The notes under the pieces are model-generated. The model was not told the DNA's origin. It did not search any database and worked only from the letters and a program-made list of their open reading frames with translations. Of a stretch of 64,000 bases of DNA, positions 32,432-43,547 are shown piece by piece. How positions within the stretch are numbered: position 1 is the first letter of the stretch; each line of letters opens with the position of its first letter. Source of the DNA: Isochrysis galbana (Eukaryota > Haptophyta > Isochrysidales > Isochrysidaceae); contig CM030936.1 of NCBI GenBank assembly GCA_018136815.1, positions 1,409,694 to 1,473,693 of the forward strand, in the 5' to 3' direction. The position numbers and the translations under genes are program-made.

Positions 32432-33188
32432 AACGAGCCTCAGCCGGAGATCATAAACCACATTTTATGATCTCGGAACGGGCGCAAAGTGCACAATGGC
32501 ATCGACAATGTCAAGAAGTGGGAAACACCGTCCATTCGCTAATCTGGGTACTAGAAAGCACCAGCTGCAAGACTTCAATCAACTACAGCAAGCGTAGGCC
32601 GACACAACCACCTACAACCGACTTACTACCGCCGCCATGCTAGCTATCTACGTTCTACGTTCCCGCTGCGCCGGAGCCGCCGCACACCACAGGTACGATG
32701 GCGTTGCAAGCCTGTCATTGCCCGGCCACCAGTTTCTAGAGTAACCACAGCACCATGCACGCGATTACGCCAAGCGGGGTTCAGGAAGCAGCAGCGGCCC
32801 TTCTTCGGTTCTTCTTAGCCCCCCGTGTGGCGTGGCCCTTCCTCCCTCTTCGCCTGATTCCGCGGAGGTGATGCGAGCGCGCAAGATGGCGCGGCTCCGC
32901 GTCACATACGAGTCGAGCCATGCCGCCTTGGCTGAAGAAGAAGCGGAGGCGGAGATGCGAGCGCAGGTGCGAAGCCGCAGGCGGAAGACAGAGGAGGCGG
33001 CGGTGGCCAAACTGTGGGGCGCCAAGCAGCTGTAGTAGCCTATCCCCTATGTTTATGAGAGTGAGTGTGTGTGCCATTACTTGTTCCTAGACAATCAACA
33101 ATCGCATTGACAAATGCAACTTTGGCAATGACAATGTAGCTGTTTATGGTCTCCGGCTGGGGTTTATGATCTCCGGCTGAGGCTCGTT
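32432..33188. mobile_element. 757-bp terminal-inverted-repeat element (MITE-like), nested
   Basis: Perfect 27-bp inverted repeats bound it: 32432-32458 (AACGAGCCTCAGCCGGAGAT...) and its reverse complement at 33162-33188. Comparison with the uninterrupted relative at 54564-55312 shows the empty site CCCACCCCCTTCTCC; here the insertion leaves CCCACCCC on the left and CCCCCTTCTCC on the right, so about 4 bp were duplicated. A partial third copy of the terminus lies at 33142-33160. No transposase is encoded; a short coding-like frame (32871-33035) is inside. Confidence 0.85.
32871..33035 (+). CDS. Possible captured exon inside TIR element
   Basis: A 54-residue frame from ATG 32871 is highly charged and helical (ALAEEEAEAEMRAQVRSRRR) and ends LWGAKQL. 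It resembles the last exon of a coiled-coil protein, so the element may have captured host sequence, but this is inference and the fragment could be chance. Confidence 0.25.
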   Translation: MRARKMARLRVTYESSHAALAEEEAEAEMRAQVRSRRRKTEEAAVAKLWGAKQL

Positions 33189-33639
33189 CCCCCTTCTCCG
33201 CGCTCTCTCTCCCCTCTCCTGCGGCACGCGCGATGGCGCGCCTGCGGCAGGCCTCCAGCTGCCCTCTGGCGGCCCCTGGAGGCTCCTGGAGGCCAGCTCA
33301 GGGGGCAGAGGAGGCTGGGGCTGGGCCCTGGCCTCCCCTGCCTCTCCCTCGCTGCAGCTCCTGAGCCTCTGGGGCCCCCACGCTGCACCTGTCTGCCTGT
33401 CGAATAGGCAGGGAGGGGGAGTTGGAGCAATGGGCTGGTCACGAGGGGCCAGGATGGGCGAAGGGGGCGAGCCTGTGGGGAAGGGAGTGGGTCAGTAGGG
33501 CAGTGGCCTCCCGGCAAGCCATCAGGCATGCCAGGAGGATGGGTGGTTCCTCCCCCCCATGGCAGGGGAGGAGTGGAGGGGGGGGGGGGGGCTCGTGCCC
33601 TCGTGCCCCCCCATGGGTCAACCAAGTATAAACTTAGTT

Positions 33640-34199
33640 CAGGCGGCCAAGAGGGAGAGAAGCGACGCCATCGCTCGCGCTCTCTTCGTCGCAGAACCGG
33701 ATAAAAATCTCTTTACAAACCCTGAACCCCACCCACTACCTCACGCACACTCACACTCACGGTAACACGTAGCACGTATGAAACTAACGTAATCGGTTGC
33801 GCAAACCCGTAGTCTTAAAGACTACCGGGTTGTCTTCGGGGGGGGGGGAAGACAACGGAAAATGTCTGCCTCCCTTGCCGCCTTCTGAGCAACGGTCGAA
33901 GCCTCGCCAATCTTCCCCAAGGTTCGCTCCCTCCCCCCGAGGGTCTCCCCTGTCAACTCCCCGCTTGGGGTGCCCAGGTTTGCCCTGACAACCCACTAAA
34001 CAGGGCGCACAAGTCATAGGGTCAGGGAGGCTCGGCGCCCGCCATTGCGCGTCGGCGAGATCCGATCGTCGGGGCAGTCCGTCCGAGGGAGCAATGGCAG
34101 TGCCCCTGGTAGCCCTGCCCATGACGGGATTGTACCAGTGGTACCTACTGACTTTTATGGCCCCTACCTCCTCATCAGACCAATCCCAATCCTGTCGAA
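33640..34199. other. Repeat-derived DNA with GTAGTCTTAAAGACTAC palindrome
   Basis: A 17-bp palindrome (GTAGTCTTAAAGACTAC) at about 33808-33825 has a partner half near 34684-34705 (GACTACCGGTAGTCTTCGTT), which also occurs at about 8815-8835. A minus-strand frame (34122-33784) has one CAPC-x3-C motif but no recognisable domain. Probably internal sequence of the LTR element to the right. Confidence 0.35.
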
Positions 34200-34880
34200 C
34201 ACGCGATGACTACAGGCTCGTAGGCAGAGGGACGATCGATCGAGCCGGCAGCTGACGCGGTCGTGAAAGGGTCGTTGATTGTTGCTTGCGGGAAGATGTC
34301 TGACAAATCCATAGTAAGAGTCGGGTCTGAGAGTGTCTGCCATCGGGCGCCACGAGCGATGAGGTAGACTGAAGGTCGGAGGATCGCGACGCGTGGCGTC
34401 GGAGAGTAGAGACGAGGCTAGCTAGCGAGCTAGTGGGAGAGAGGGAGCGTGAGAATGAAAGCTTCTTAGGTCCGAGGTAGACACGGAAGACTACAACGAA
34501 TGGAGCCTCAAAAAGTCTATGGAGACAGAGCCTCTACAGAGCCACACAAACTAAACCAAACGGGGCGAAAACTAACCACACCTGGACGGACGGCCAGGCG
34601 TCGGCACCAGGGCAACTTAGCAACGCGCAGACATGCGACAGAGGGGCTAATTTGACCTAGTTTTGACAAGGTGAAGTCGTTGTCTTTAAGACTACCGGTA
34701 GTCTTCGTTGCGCCCCTTCAACCGTAATCAGAGTGGGCGCGTGAGGGGGGGGAAAGGGGGAAAGAGAAAAAAGAAGAGAGGGGGCCCGCCCGTCGCCTCT
34801 CCTCACGTGAAGAGAGAGACCTCACGAGACTTAGAAAGTAAATACAAGAGGAGAGGACGGAGGGACATCCGTAACACCCC
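34200..34880 (-). mobile_element. Ty1/copia LTR-like sequence
   Basis: On the minus strand the polypurine tract AGGAGGGGG precedes TGTTACGGATG (LTR start at about 34876). From about 34640 to 34343 it aligns with 51850-52124, ending at the same ATGGCAGACACT. Its position just downstream of a copia RNase H supports an LTR; the exact 3' end of the LTR is not resolved. Confidence 0.55.
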
Positions 34881-34936
34881 CTCCTAAACGGAGCAAGGGG
34901 CAAGGGCAAGGGGTGCGACGTTTATTTACGCTTACG

Positions 34937-35267
34937 TAATCAGGAATTGGCTGACGACGAGAAAGAGTCGAGAACGTCGAGTAGGCGAAGAAACTTGTTG
35001 CGCGGACACGGTTTCGTAAGAAGATCCGCAACCATGTTGTGTCCGTTGATGTGCTTAAGCGTAAGTACTTGTTTGGCGACAAAGTCGCGAATCGCGAAGG
35101 AAAGCACTAGCACGAAGAATGTGCTTTGTTTTCTTGAAAGCGACTGGGTCGAAAGCCATGTCAACGGCGGACTTGGAGTCGGAGTAGACGATCGAGGGGC
35201 CATTGTGTACGATGCCAAGGTCGGTGAGCAGCTCCCTGATGAAGATGAGGTCTTTTGCCGTTAACAT
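34937..35267 (-). pseudogene. Ty1/copia RNase H fragment
   Basis: The minus strand encodes a copia-type RNase H: LIFIRELLTDLGI, VYSDSKSAVDMA, KKTKHI, then, after a frameshift near 35085, LKHINGHNMVADLLTKP. These match the conserved end of Ty1/copia Pol. The N-terminal side is cut at 35267 by the LINE fragment, so only the last 110 or so residues remain. The frameshift and truncation mark it as dead. Confidence 0.8.
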
Positions 35268-36240
35268 GGCAGCGTCGACTTTAGCGCAAGCGAGACTAGG
35301 AGGGATCCACGTTCTTTACGCGCAAGAATTGCATCACTATAACGACGGCTGGCATCTAAGGGTGCGCAATTTGGCCCGGTCCCTGGGTTGGGACTGGTTT
35401 CAATCTCCCGCGTCTAGGGGCGACCCCGGTTGCGGAGTGGCGGTAGCTATAAGAAAGGACAGGAGCGATGTGGTAGTAGAATCTTGGTCGACAGTAATCC
35501 CGGGGAGGCTGATAGTAGTTAAAGCTAGAATCGGACATGAAACGGTAGCATTCTCATCCATATATCTTAACGCACAACCAAATAAACGAAAAGACGAAAT
35601 TAAACTACTGCACGCGGCGTCAGAAATACCTCCCCACACTATCTTAGCGGGCGACTTTAATTGCGTAGAGAACGTTAATAGAGATACCAGGGCTAGCGCG
35701 GGGGCGGCCCCTTACGCGAATTCGGGAGGCAGAGCCCTTGCGAGGGCGCTCGCCACGCACGGCCTCACGGACATTCAATTGTTAGTCAATCCGAGCCTTA
35801 AAGGCCAATACACGAGATGCGGGCACCAGACCTACACTAGGATGGACCGCGTATACGCGGCGGAATACTACTCCACGTGGAGATGGTATAAAGCATACAT
35901 AGACCTCAAACTATTCACGGGCATGGCGGCATCGGATCACCACCCGGTGGTTGCGACGTTCGCAATAGCCCCGCCTAGACGGGCGACGGAGATAGAAGCC
36001 AAGATACCGCTGGAGGTGTTGGAAGAGTAACGGCGAAAGTCGGTTTCTTTCAGCGACTAAAGAAACAACGAGAAAATATGGGGCTACACGCCCCGAGCAA
36101 CAAACATATTAAGAAAATGATAAGCCCTCTCTACACGGTGGACAAAGACTTCAACCTAGAAATATCGGAAGACCTCCGGCAGGCGGCGGGAGGCCTGGAT
36201 ATGCGCAACATCGCCTAGAGTAGTTTAACCTCTCTTAATA
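35266..36240 (+). pseudogene. LINE endonuclease (APE/EEP) fragment
   Basis: The frame from 35266 to 36030 encodes an endonuclease/exonuclease/phosphatase domain with the catalytic motifs QELHHY, GVAVAI, AGDFNC and SDHHPV, as in non-LTR retrotransposons. After a frameshift around 36020 the reading continues in another frame (VGFFQRLKKQ) to about 36220. The upstream part and the reverse transcriptase are absent. It abuts the copia RNase H at 35266. All endonuclease motifs are intact, suggesting recent loss. Confidence 0.8.
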
Positions 36241-36948
36241 GAGACCCCAACGGACAGCAAGAGGGACGCTAGGAGATATAAGAGAAGGAGATTCAAGCCG
36301 AGCCGGAGCAAAGGAGAAGCCATAGTCTCCCGCCCCCTTCTCTCCAACCCCTGGCCGAAGCAGCGCGCGCGGTCTCCCCGGAACCAGCTTCTCCGCTAAA
36401 GAGGGAACTGGGGAAGGGGAAGGGGGTTGTTAGGGGTTAAGGGTGGGCAGTAGGGAGGTCCACAAGCACACTGCCTCATGTCGCACATGTAGCGGAGATT
36501 TTTAAGAAGATTTTTTTTAACAGTTTATGAAAAGCGTCGCTCGATGAGAAGCCCTAGCCTCTACAATATTTTCCTCGCTCCCGCTCATGATATCCTTTGA
36601 CTATGAGCGAAACGCCTCCCTTCTTTGAAGGAATCGACGCTACGGGGCAACGTCTAGCCTTTGACGGCGCGCCATCACTTGCCCATGTGGTGGCATCGAC
36701 TGAAAGAGTGCCGGCTCGGCTCTTGCCAAGCGGCCTTGGCATCCACTCACCATGTCAGCTCGGTTTATGCCAACTCAGCGATATGCACACACTCAACATG
36801 GATGTTCGCGCCCACAGATGTTGCGACAAGCTGCGCAAGACGGCGTGGTTGCTCGAATTGCTCCTCGCCCGACTAGGGAAGCGCGAGCATACGGCCTCTT
36901 GGCTCTCGCCAAAATGTCCGGTATTCAGCTCCACGAGACCAGCTCTAT
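36241..36948. other. Intergenic region, no gene supported
   Basis: Contains T-run and mixed sequence near 36490-36530. A plus-strand frame from 36603 (MSETPPFFEGIDATG) has protein-like composition for about 45 residues but no recognisable family and runs antisense into the acyltransferase gene's 3' end. Confidence 0.35.
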
Positions 36949-39218
36949 TCAGTCTGACCCTTCCGTGTCAGCCCTTGGCTCAACAGCGACACCAAGCGAC
37001 GAGGCGGAGCTCATCGCGAAAGACGTGCCCGATGTCGACGTTGTAGAGTTGAAGGCGAAAGAGGATGAGCAGTTAGAGGAGGCGGAGATAGAGGCCGTAG
37101 GGTCACTTAAGTTCCCAGCGTTGTGCGGCGAAAGGAGGAAGCGGCACAGCCGCTCCTTCCTCACCGCGGCGGCTACCTCCTCCATGCGTGCATCGACGGC
37201 GCTGCAGTATACTTCGGGGTCGGCACCCATGTCGCCGCGTTCGAGCATCTGTGTGAAGCTTACGTTCGCACTTGAAAGGATAGGATCCATCGCGATGACG
37301 CCCTCGGCGATGCTCTCGCCGAAGCGGGCGAGCATGCCCTCACCCATTTCAACGATGACCACGCGCCGGCTCGTCTCAAAGCGCGAGGAGGGGGCGCGCT
37401 CCCGCTCGGCGCACAGCCGGTAAACGCTCGTGAGCGCGTCGACGTACCGCACTCTGGAGGTGAGGTGCCGGCCCCAGTAGTGGGGATCCTCGGCCTCCTC
37501 ATGGCTCATGGGTTGGCCTGTGACGGAAGAGATCCAGTGGCAAGCCGGCTTGGCAGGGCGCGCGCGCGTGTAGAGATCAGCAGCGCGCGCGTCGAGCGGC
37601 GCTACCAACGGCGCCATCCACGGCGAGTGGTCTGCGTGCGAGGCAGAGACGCGCGTGGGCTTCGAGGGTAAATCGAGCCCCTTGAGCACGCTTGATAAGG
37701 TCGCCCAATCACCAGAGAGTACCACCGAGTTGGGCCCGTTGTGACACGCGACGGATGCCCGCTCGGCGGCATCACTCGCGGCGATGGCAGCCTCGGCGGC
37801 TTCGCGAGATGCGCGCACCGCGAGCATCGCGCCCCGCGACTGGTGCTCAGCCATAAGGCGGCCACGCTCGCACACGAGTGCTGCAGCGGTGCGGCAGTCG
37901 AGCGAGCCGGCGAAGACGGCGGCGACAAACTCGCCGAGCGAGTGGCCGACAACGGCGAAAGGCTCGCAGAACTTGGCATCGGGGGAGTGCGCCGCCCACA
38001 TGAGTCCAAGCGCGTACTCCACGGCGAAGAGGGCGATCAGTGCATACTGCGGCTGCTGGATAGCCTCGGCATACCTAGGATTGCAGGTGTAGGCGAGTGA
38101 GCGAGCTGAGTTGGCCGGGCGGCGACGTCCGCCAAGCCTATGCGAGGCGCGCACATTGGCTCGTCGATCGGATCGGGGTAGAGTATTTGCACAAACGGCT
38201 GCGGCAGCAGGTCCATCGTGTACTCGTTGACCTCATTGATGGCGTCGCGATAGACACGGTGCCTGCAGGCATTGGGGGTCGAGCGCATGTTGGCCGCGGA
38301 GCCCACAAGATGGTGCGGCACGCTCGCGCCGCGCGCGGCGACGCACCGCTCGTAAAGTGGCCGCCCGATGTTGATCCTCTGCCAGCCGAGCGGCGGGAAG
38401 GCAAAGACGACTCCAACCGACTCGAGCTGCCCGTACTTGGAGCGCTTCTCCTCGTCGGTCTCCCCCTTGATGGGGTAGTACTTGCCATCGGTCGGGTTGA
38501 CAGTCAGGTAGATTGGGTACTGGATCCCCGCGCGCTTCACCACATTCTCCGCCTCGTGCGGTTGCGTGCCGTGCGGCCGCCACACGCCGTCGCTCCACAA
38601 ATGTCGCATGCCACCAAAGCCGTCTGGCTCGGTCTGCAGGATGACCGGCAAGTTATCCTCCTCGCTTCCCTTGTCCCCCACCGCATGTTCATGGTCCATG
38701 GCCTTCTCAGGAGATGCCGGAGGCCTCGCGATGAGATGGGGGCCTGAGTCTTCGGTAGATGTGAGGGAATCCTCTGCGCCCGTCGCCATCTCAGGGATGC
38801 CGGGGTCTCTCGGAGAATGGTGCTCGGGGCTGCGGAGGTCTCGAGTGGGTGTGACGTGCTCCCACTCCCCCGTACTTCTCTCATGGGAGGCCGTCTCTCC
38901 CTGAGGGCAGGACGGGGCTGTAGTGGCGAGGGGAGGGCAGACTTCTTCTAAGTCTCTGTCGGTCCCATTGCCCTCCACGTCGCCCCCCACCCCGCACACA
39001 GCGCCTGAATCTCCACGAGGAGAGAGCGAGGCTCTGGGAGAGAGGGGCACGCGAGGCTGGATGGGGCCCTTCTTCTCCGCCTGGCCGAGCTTGCCGACGG
39101 CCTCGTCATCGCGAGTGGGCTGGAAGAAGGCGGTCGACCCTTCGCACTCCTCCACAAGCACTTCCAGAGAGGAGGAGATAGAGGAGAACGGCGGTGGGAT
39201 GATGCCGTCCGACGCCAT
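36949..39218 (-). CDS. Discrete PKS/FabD-type acyltransferase
   Basis: Two exons (39218-38155 and 38074-36949) join in phase 2 across an 80-bp GTGCGC...TAG intron to give 729 residues; the join reads DEPM-YAEAIQQPQYAL. The acyltransferase domain runs from about residue 260 to 620: GVVFAF...GRPLYE at the start (where GQG is expected, PPLG is found), the nucleophile elbow GHSLGEF near residue 400, the catalytic-His segment SHADHSPWM and WISSVTG with YWGRHL. The HADH motif is nearest to HAFH of malonyl-selective domains. The first 200 residues are acidic and low complexity. Only one domain is present, so it may load malonyl groups in trans. Cellular location is not evident. Confidence 0.8.
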
Positions 39219-39224
39219 GCGGGA

Positions 39225-39500
39225 AGGAACGAGAGGGAGGGGGAGAGAGAGAGGGAGCGAGAGAGCTTGTATGGGCGCGTTCTTCGTTGGCGGACCTTCT
39301 TTCTCTATGAATATTTGCTCCGTTCACCATAGTTGCGAGAAAACGTCGCGGAGACTCTCCTCTGCTCTCTCTCTCCCCTCTCTCTCTCTCTGTCTACCTC
39401 CTTCTCGCCACACCCTCTGTCTCTCCTCTCGTGGACCCAAAACGAAGTGAGAGGGAGAGAAGAAGAGAGAGAAAGGGAGAGAGAGCTTTCCCCCACCAGA
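39225..39500. repeat. GA and CT microsatellites at acyltransferase gene start
   Basis: GA-rich DNA at 39229-39270 and 39445-39488 and CT-rich DNA at 39355-39400 flank the minus-strand start codon. Probably promoter and 5' UTR. Confidence 0.65.
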
Positions 39501-39859
39501 CTGGCCACTTCCCTGAATAACTATAAAAGGAAGTAATCACCAGCAGCGAGGAATCAAGAGGGTCTTCTTTCCCTTCGCATCCTCAAGAGGAGGGAGAGAA
39601 TCCGCAGTATACAAGTAGGTGGTGAAAATAATACGCGCGTTCACTGTTTTAGGGGGGGGGGGTGAGTATTTTGTGGAGCAGTTGCAAGAGCCCTCCGCAG
39701 AACTATTTCAAGCCCGTTCTTTCAACCTTCCTAAAACGGAAAACCCCGCAAAAGACCTCTATTGTATGTAGTTGACGGGTGTTCATTGTCACGCGCCTTG
39801 AATTGGGTGTGTTCGCGGCACAGCCGCGAGGTGTTGAGCGCCGCGTGTACGCGGCGCGG

Positions 39860-41420
39860 AAGTTAGTGGTGGGCGGCAAGGACATCCTTCTTCCTTCTTG
39901 CCGAGGCGGAATCATATCACGCGCAAGGTTCTCCCGGCTCTGGACACCAAGCTGGACGACGAGATTCGGAAGAGAGTGAAGGGTGTCACGGCAAAGACGA
40001 AAGACGGGCGTTGTCATCATCTCGGATTCGGATGGAGATGGACTAACACGTCCAACCGCCCCGTCATAAATGCCTAAATGCCTGGCAGCCATGCCCTTAG
40101 GCACTTACTTCCTCTCGCTGCTCTCGACACGTCAGGGAGCACAAAAGACACGAAGTACATAGCCGACTTCATCAAACAAAGGATCGACGAGTTCGGCCCT
40201 AGGGAGGTCGTGGCAGTGTGCATGGACGGCGCGTGCAAGGCCTCCTTTCCCATCATCGAGGAGTACTTCCCCCACGCACGTGTTCACTTACATCTGCCCG
40301 ACCCACTCGATCGACAACTACATGAAGAACGTCTGTGGCGACAAGCCCACAATCAAGAGATCAAAGGCGACGCGCGCAACTTCACATGGGGTGAGACCAA
40401 GTTCCACGATGCCATAGCCATAGAGGAGGCTGAGGAGGTTCACGAGGTCGTCAAGTTCATTTCGAACCATCAGAAGGCGCTGGCTAGATACAGGGACTTG
40501 GCGGCGGAGGCGAAGGTTGCACCAGAGGACAAGCCGCCGGGCGAGCTGGAGCTTGTGCGATTCTGCGAAACTCGATTCGCGTCCAGAATCATGATGATCA
40601 TCCGATGCCTCAATGTGCTGCCGGTACTCGAACGGCTCATGCTCGACCCCGAGTACACGCGGTGGCTCTCAGCGCAGAAGCCCGAGATAAGGGACAAGGG
40701 TGCATCAGTGAGGGCCATAGTGCGGAACGACGACACCGCAGCAGCGTTAAAGGTGTGCCCTCCAACTGCTCCGCCTCACAGATACCAAGCGCGGTGCAAC
40801 GCTCGGCAAGATGTACGGCTACATGCTCCAGATAGATATCTTCTTGCGTGACGACATCGAAGGCCTTGATGAGGGGATGAGGAAGAAGATCCACGACCTG
40901 TTCGTCATGGCGCGCTGGGAATACTTCCACGTCCCTATTATGATGGCCGCGTACAGATTCGAGCCAAAGTGCCGCCGCGACTTCGACCTGAATGAATGCT
41001 GAATGAGATCGGCGAGGTGAAGGACGTGTTGCGCAAGATGTCGAAGACGCCGACCCACTACTCCAAGCTCTTGATACAGCTGTCCAACTTTGAGGAGGCC
41101 CTCAGCAGCTCGGGCGCGCACGACCTGACCGACAACATTGCGTTCTCTGCGAATGCCCGCTCTCTCGCGTCGTACAAGTGGGCCCCAAGACCTTCATGGC
41201 GCCGTGGCCAGCCTGAGCTAGCGGAAGTTGCGATGCGCCTGCTAGCCATGACGTGCTCGGCATCGGGGTGTGAGGATTCTTGGTCGGTGGAGGGATGGAT
41301 TCATTCGAAGAAGCGGAACAGGTTGGGGCAGCAGACAGTCCAGCGCCTCGTGCGCGCCCACACCAATTTATTGCTTGAGGATGTCGCATTCGCGAATCGA
41401 CACTCGTTAGGCTTCTCTTC
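39860..41420 (+). pseudogene. hAT-family transposase relic
   Basis: Pieces in several frames make a hAT transposase: RPVINAL...LDTSG region, CMDGACKASFPIIEEYFPHARVH (DUF659-like), then CPTHSIDNYMKNVCGD in another frame, FISNHQKALARYRDL and ETRFAS in the first frame, KMYGYMLQIDIFLRDDI in a third, and the C-terminal dimerisation domain (LAMTCSASGCEDSWSVEGW). At least three frameshifts and a stop near 41002 show it is dead. No terminal inverted repeats were identified. A matching C-terminal piece is at 52275-52547. Confidence 0.75.
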
Positions 41421-41464
41421 GTCGTTCGGCATTTATCGTTATAATTCTCTCGTTCTCGTTCTCG

Positions 41465-42317
41465 GTCAAAAGCTTCGCTTGGATGCATGGGATCGGGGGC
41501 TGTGGAGCGCCCTCTCTCTTTCTCTCTAAAGAGAAGTGAAGTTTCCCCACCTTTCTTCCTCCCAAGCGCCTCGCAGATAGGTTTAATTTGCTATCTTCCC
41601 TGCGCTTCTTTATCTGCTTCTGGGGGCAATCAGGTTTAATTTGCAATCTCATCGCATCTTCCCCTTAGGCTCATCGCACTCCTTTCGTCTTATTTGGTAG
41701 GTCTCTTGGAATCCTGCGTAGCAAGATTGCCTCTCGTTTCCGTTATGGTGCGATTCCCCTTCCAGACGGGATCGCCGACAGATCGCCTTCTGATCGTCGT
41801 CCCTCGGGGCGCGCCCTCATGCCGAGCCAAGGCGACGCCGTTCTCGTCGCGTACGTGGTGCTCCTGGGCCTCTCCTTCGGGGTGCTCGCGGGGGGGCTCA
41901 TAGTAGGGTGAGAGTCCCCACAGGGAGGGGAAGAAACCCTGAGGGAAAGGAGACCAAATGAAGGCAAGCCGCCTGTCAAAAGCTTCGCTTGGATGCATGG
42001 GATCGTGGGTTGTGGAGCGCCCTCTCTCTTTCTCTCGAAAGAGAAGGGAAGTTTCCCTACCTTTCTTCCTCCCAGGCGCCTCGCAAATAGGTTTAATTTG
42101 CTATCTCCCCTGCGTTTCTTTATCTGCTTCAGGGGGCAATTAGGTTTAATTTGCGACCTCTTCGTATCTCTCCCTGAGGCACATCGCACTCCTTTCGTCT
42201 TATTCGGTAGGTCTCTTGGAATCCTGCGCGGCAGGATTGATTGCCCCTCGTTTCCGTTATGGTGCGATTCCCCTTCCAGACGGGATCGCCGACAGATCGC
42301 CTTCTGATCGTCGTCCG
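41465..42317. repeat. Two direct repeats of about 345 bp around a 165-bp segment
   Basis: Copies at about 41465-41806 and 41975-42317 (starting TCAAAAGCTTCGCTTGGATG, ending GATCGTCGTCC) are over 90% similar by eye. The 165 bp between them (GCCGAGCCAAGGCGACG...) match 54380-54545. The arrangement could be tandem duplication with insertion or LTR-like, but TG...CA ends are not present. Confidence 0.65.
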
Positions 42318-42319
42318 TC

Positions 42320-42886
42320 GTTGTGTGGCCGGAGTGTTTGAGTTTGATTTCAGTCGAGTTATGTGAGAAAGTCGTGGGGCGAGAGTCGGGGTGTTTTCCT
42401 GGGTGTCTCTGTCCGTCGTCCTGTCGTCAGTCGTCATCCGTCGCTCTCGCTCTCGTCGCTCTCGCTCTCGTAACACTCAGACCCTACAATCTCGCCTCGC
42501 CTCGCCAGCCCCTGCCATCACAGCCCTCCTCACACTCGCCCTCGCCTCTCGCCGCTCGCTCGATGTCGCTCTCGCCGCCGTCCTCGCCCTCGCTCAAGCC
42601 CGCCTGCCCGCCTTCCTCTGCTGACGGGCTTCAGCCCGTCAGCACCTCCGAAGTGGTCTCCCTCGCCGCGCCTGCCGCCGGCTTCGCCCCTTCCTCATTG
42701 CCCTCAGGCCCTATGGGCCACTCCAATTCGTCAACCTGGGAGAAAGGGAGACACGCACACGAGACACGAGAACACATGACACATGAGAGAAAGAAGAGAA
42801 CGGCGAATCCCGAAGATCCCGATGGGAAGGAAGGGAAAGAGGGGGAGGCGATCGAAAACAAAACACCCAAAAAGGGGGGGACTTGA
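42320..42886 (+). mobile_element. Retroelement leader with truncated gag/ORF1 start
   Basis: A TCGCTCTCG-rich leader is followed by ATG 42563 and a 107-residue frame beginning MSLSPPSSPSLKP, similar to the starts at 16926 and 55767. The protein is Ser/Pro-rich and then charged. It ends without recognisable domains, so only the 5' end of the element is present. Confidence 0.4.
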
Positions 42887-43547
42887 GAGGGAGTGCCTCT
42901 CTAGGGACGAAACCCTAGGGCGGCTCTTTCCCTACCCGCAACAGAGTGTGAGTGACCGAGCTAGTAATATGTGAGGAGGCATGAGGTATAAGTATAAGAA
43001 TGCATCCCTGCCGCCTCGCCGGGGGGGGGGGGCGCTGCGGCAATAAAAAAAGCGCATACGTATACAACGTACACTGTCTTTGTCTTTACCATCAGGCCGA
43101 AAAAGCCGACAGCTCTCTATTCGAGGGGAGCACGTTCGCAACTGCAACCACTCAATGTGCATACTACTACAATATGGGCCATGGACATGGTGCACCATCT
43201 GCCATCTGCGGGCATGGAATGCTGAATCCATGCACATGCTCGTGTGCGGGAAATCACAGTGTCGCGTGAGTTGTTGTCACCTCGTGCGAGGGCTACCCAG
43301 ACACGAGAGGTGTGAGAAAGGGTTTTCCCGAGATCATGCATCACGCAAGCGGCCCACCCCATGGATGTAGGTGGCCGCCGTGCACGCCGCTCCACCCCCT
43401 GCATGCATTCCGCTCCAAGATTCGCCAAAAGCCACGCTCTGCGTACATGTCGCGCGGCGAGGTGCACGGCCCGTCGTGGTACACCGTAGGCTGGGGGCAC
43501 ACGGGCTTGCCACGCGTTGCTGATGCCATGAGTAGGACACATGAGTC
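42887..43547. other. Intergenic region, no gene supported
   Basis: A G-run lies at 43020-43031. Overlapping frames occur on both strands between 43080 and 43550, for example one ending VHGPSWYTVGWGHTGLPR on the plus strand, but none has clear splice or family support. Confidence 0.35.

Larger units (their letters stand above)
32102..33639 (-). mobile_element. Repeat-family element interrupted by a nested TIR element
   Basis: On the minus strand the head AACTAAGTTTATACTTGG (from 33639) leads into ATGGGGGGGCACGAGG and the same body as 54564-55312. It resumes at 32431 and ends near 32102 in the tail GCCGCGAGTGCGG...AATATTAAAAGG. Flanks are similar but diverged (GGCGGCCGAGAGGGAGAAA and GGCGGCCAAGAGGGAGAGA), consistent with an old target-site duplication. 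The interior is split by the element at 32432-33188. Confidence 0.7.
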
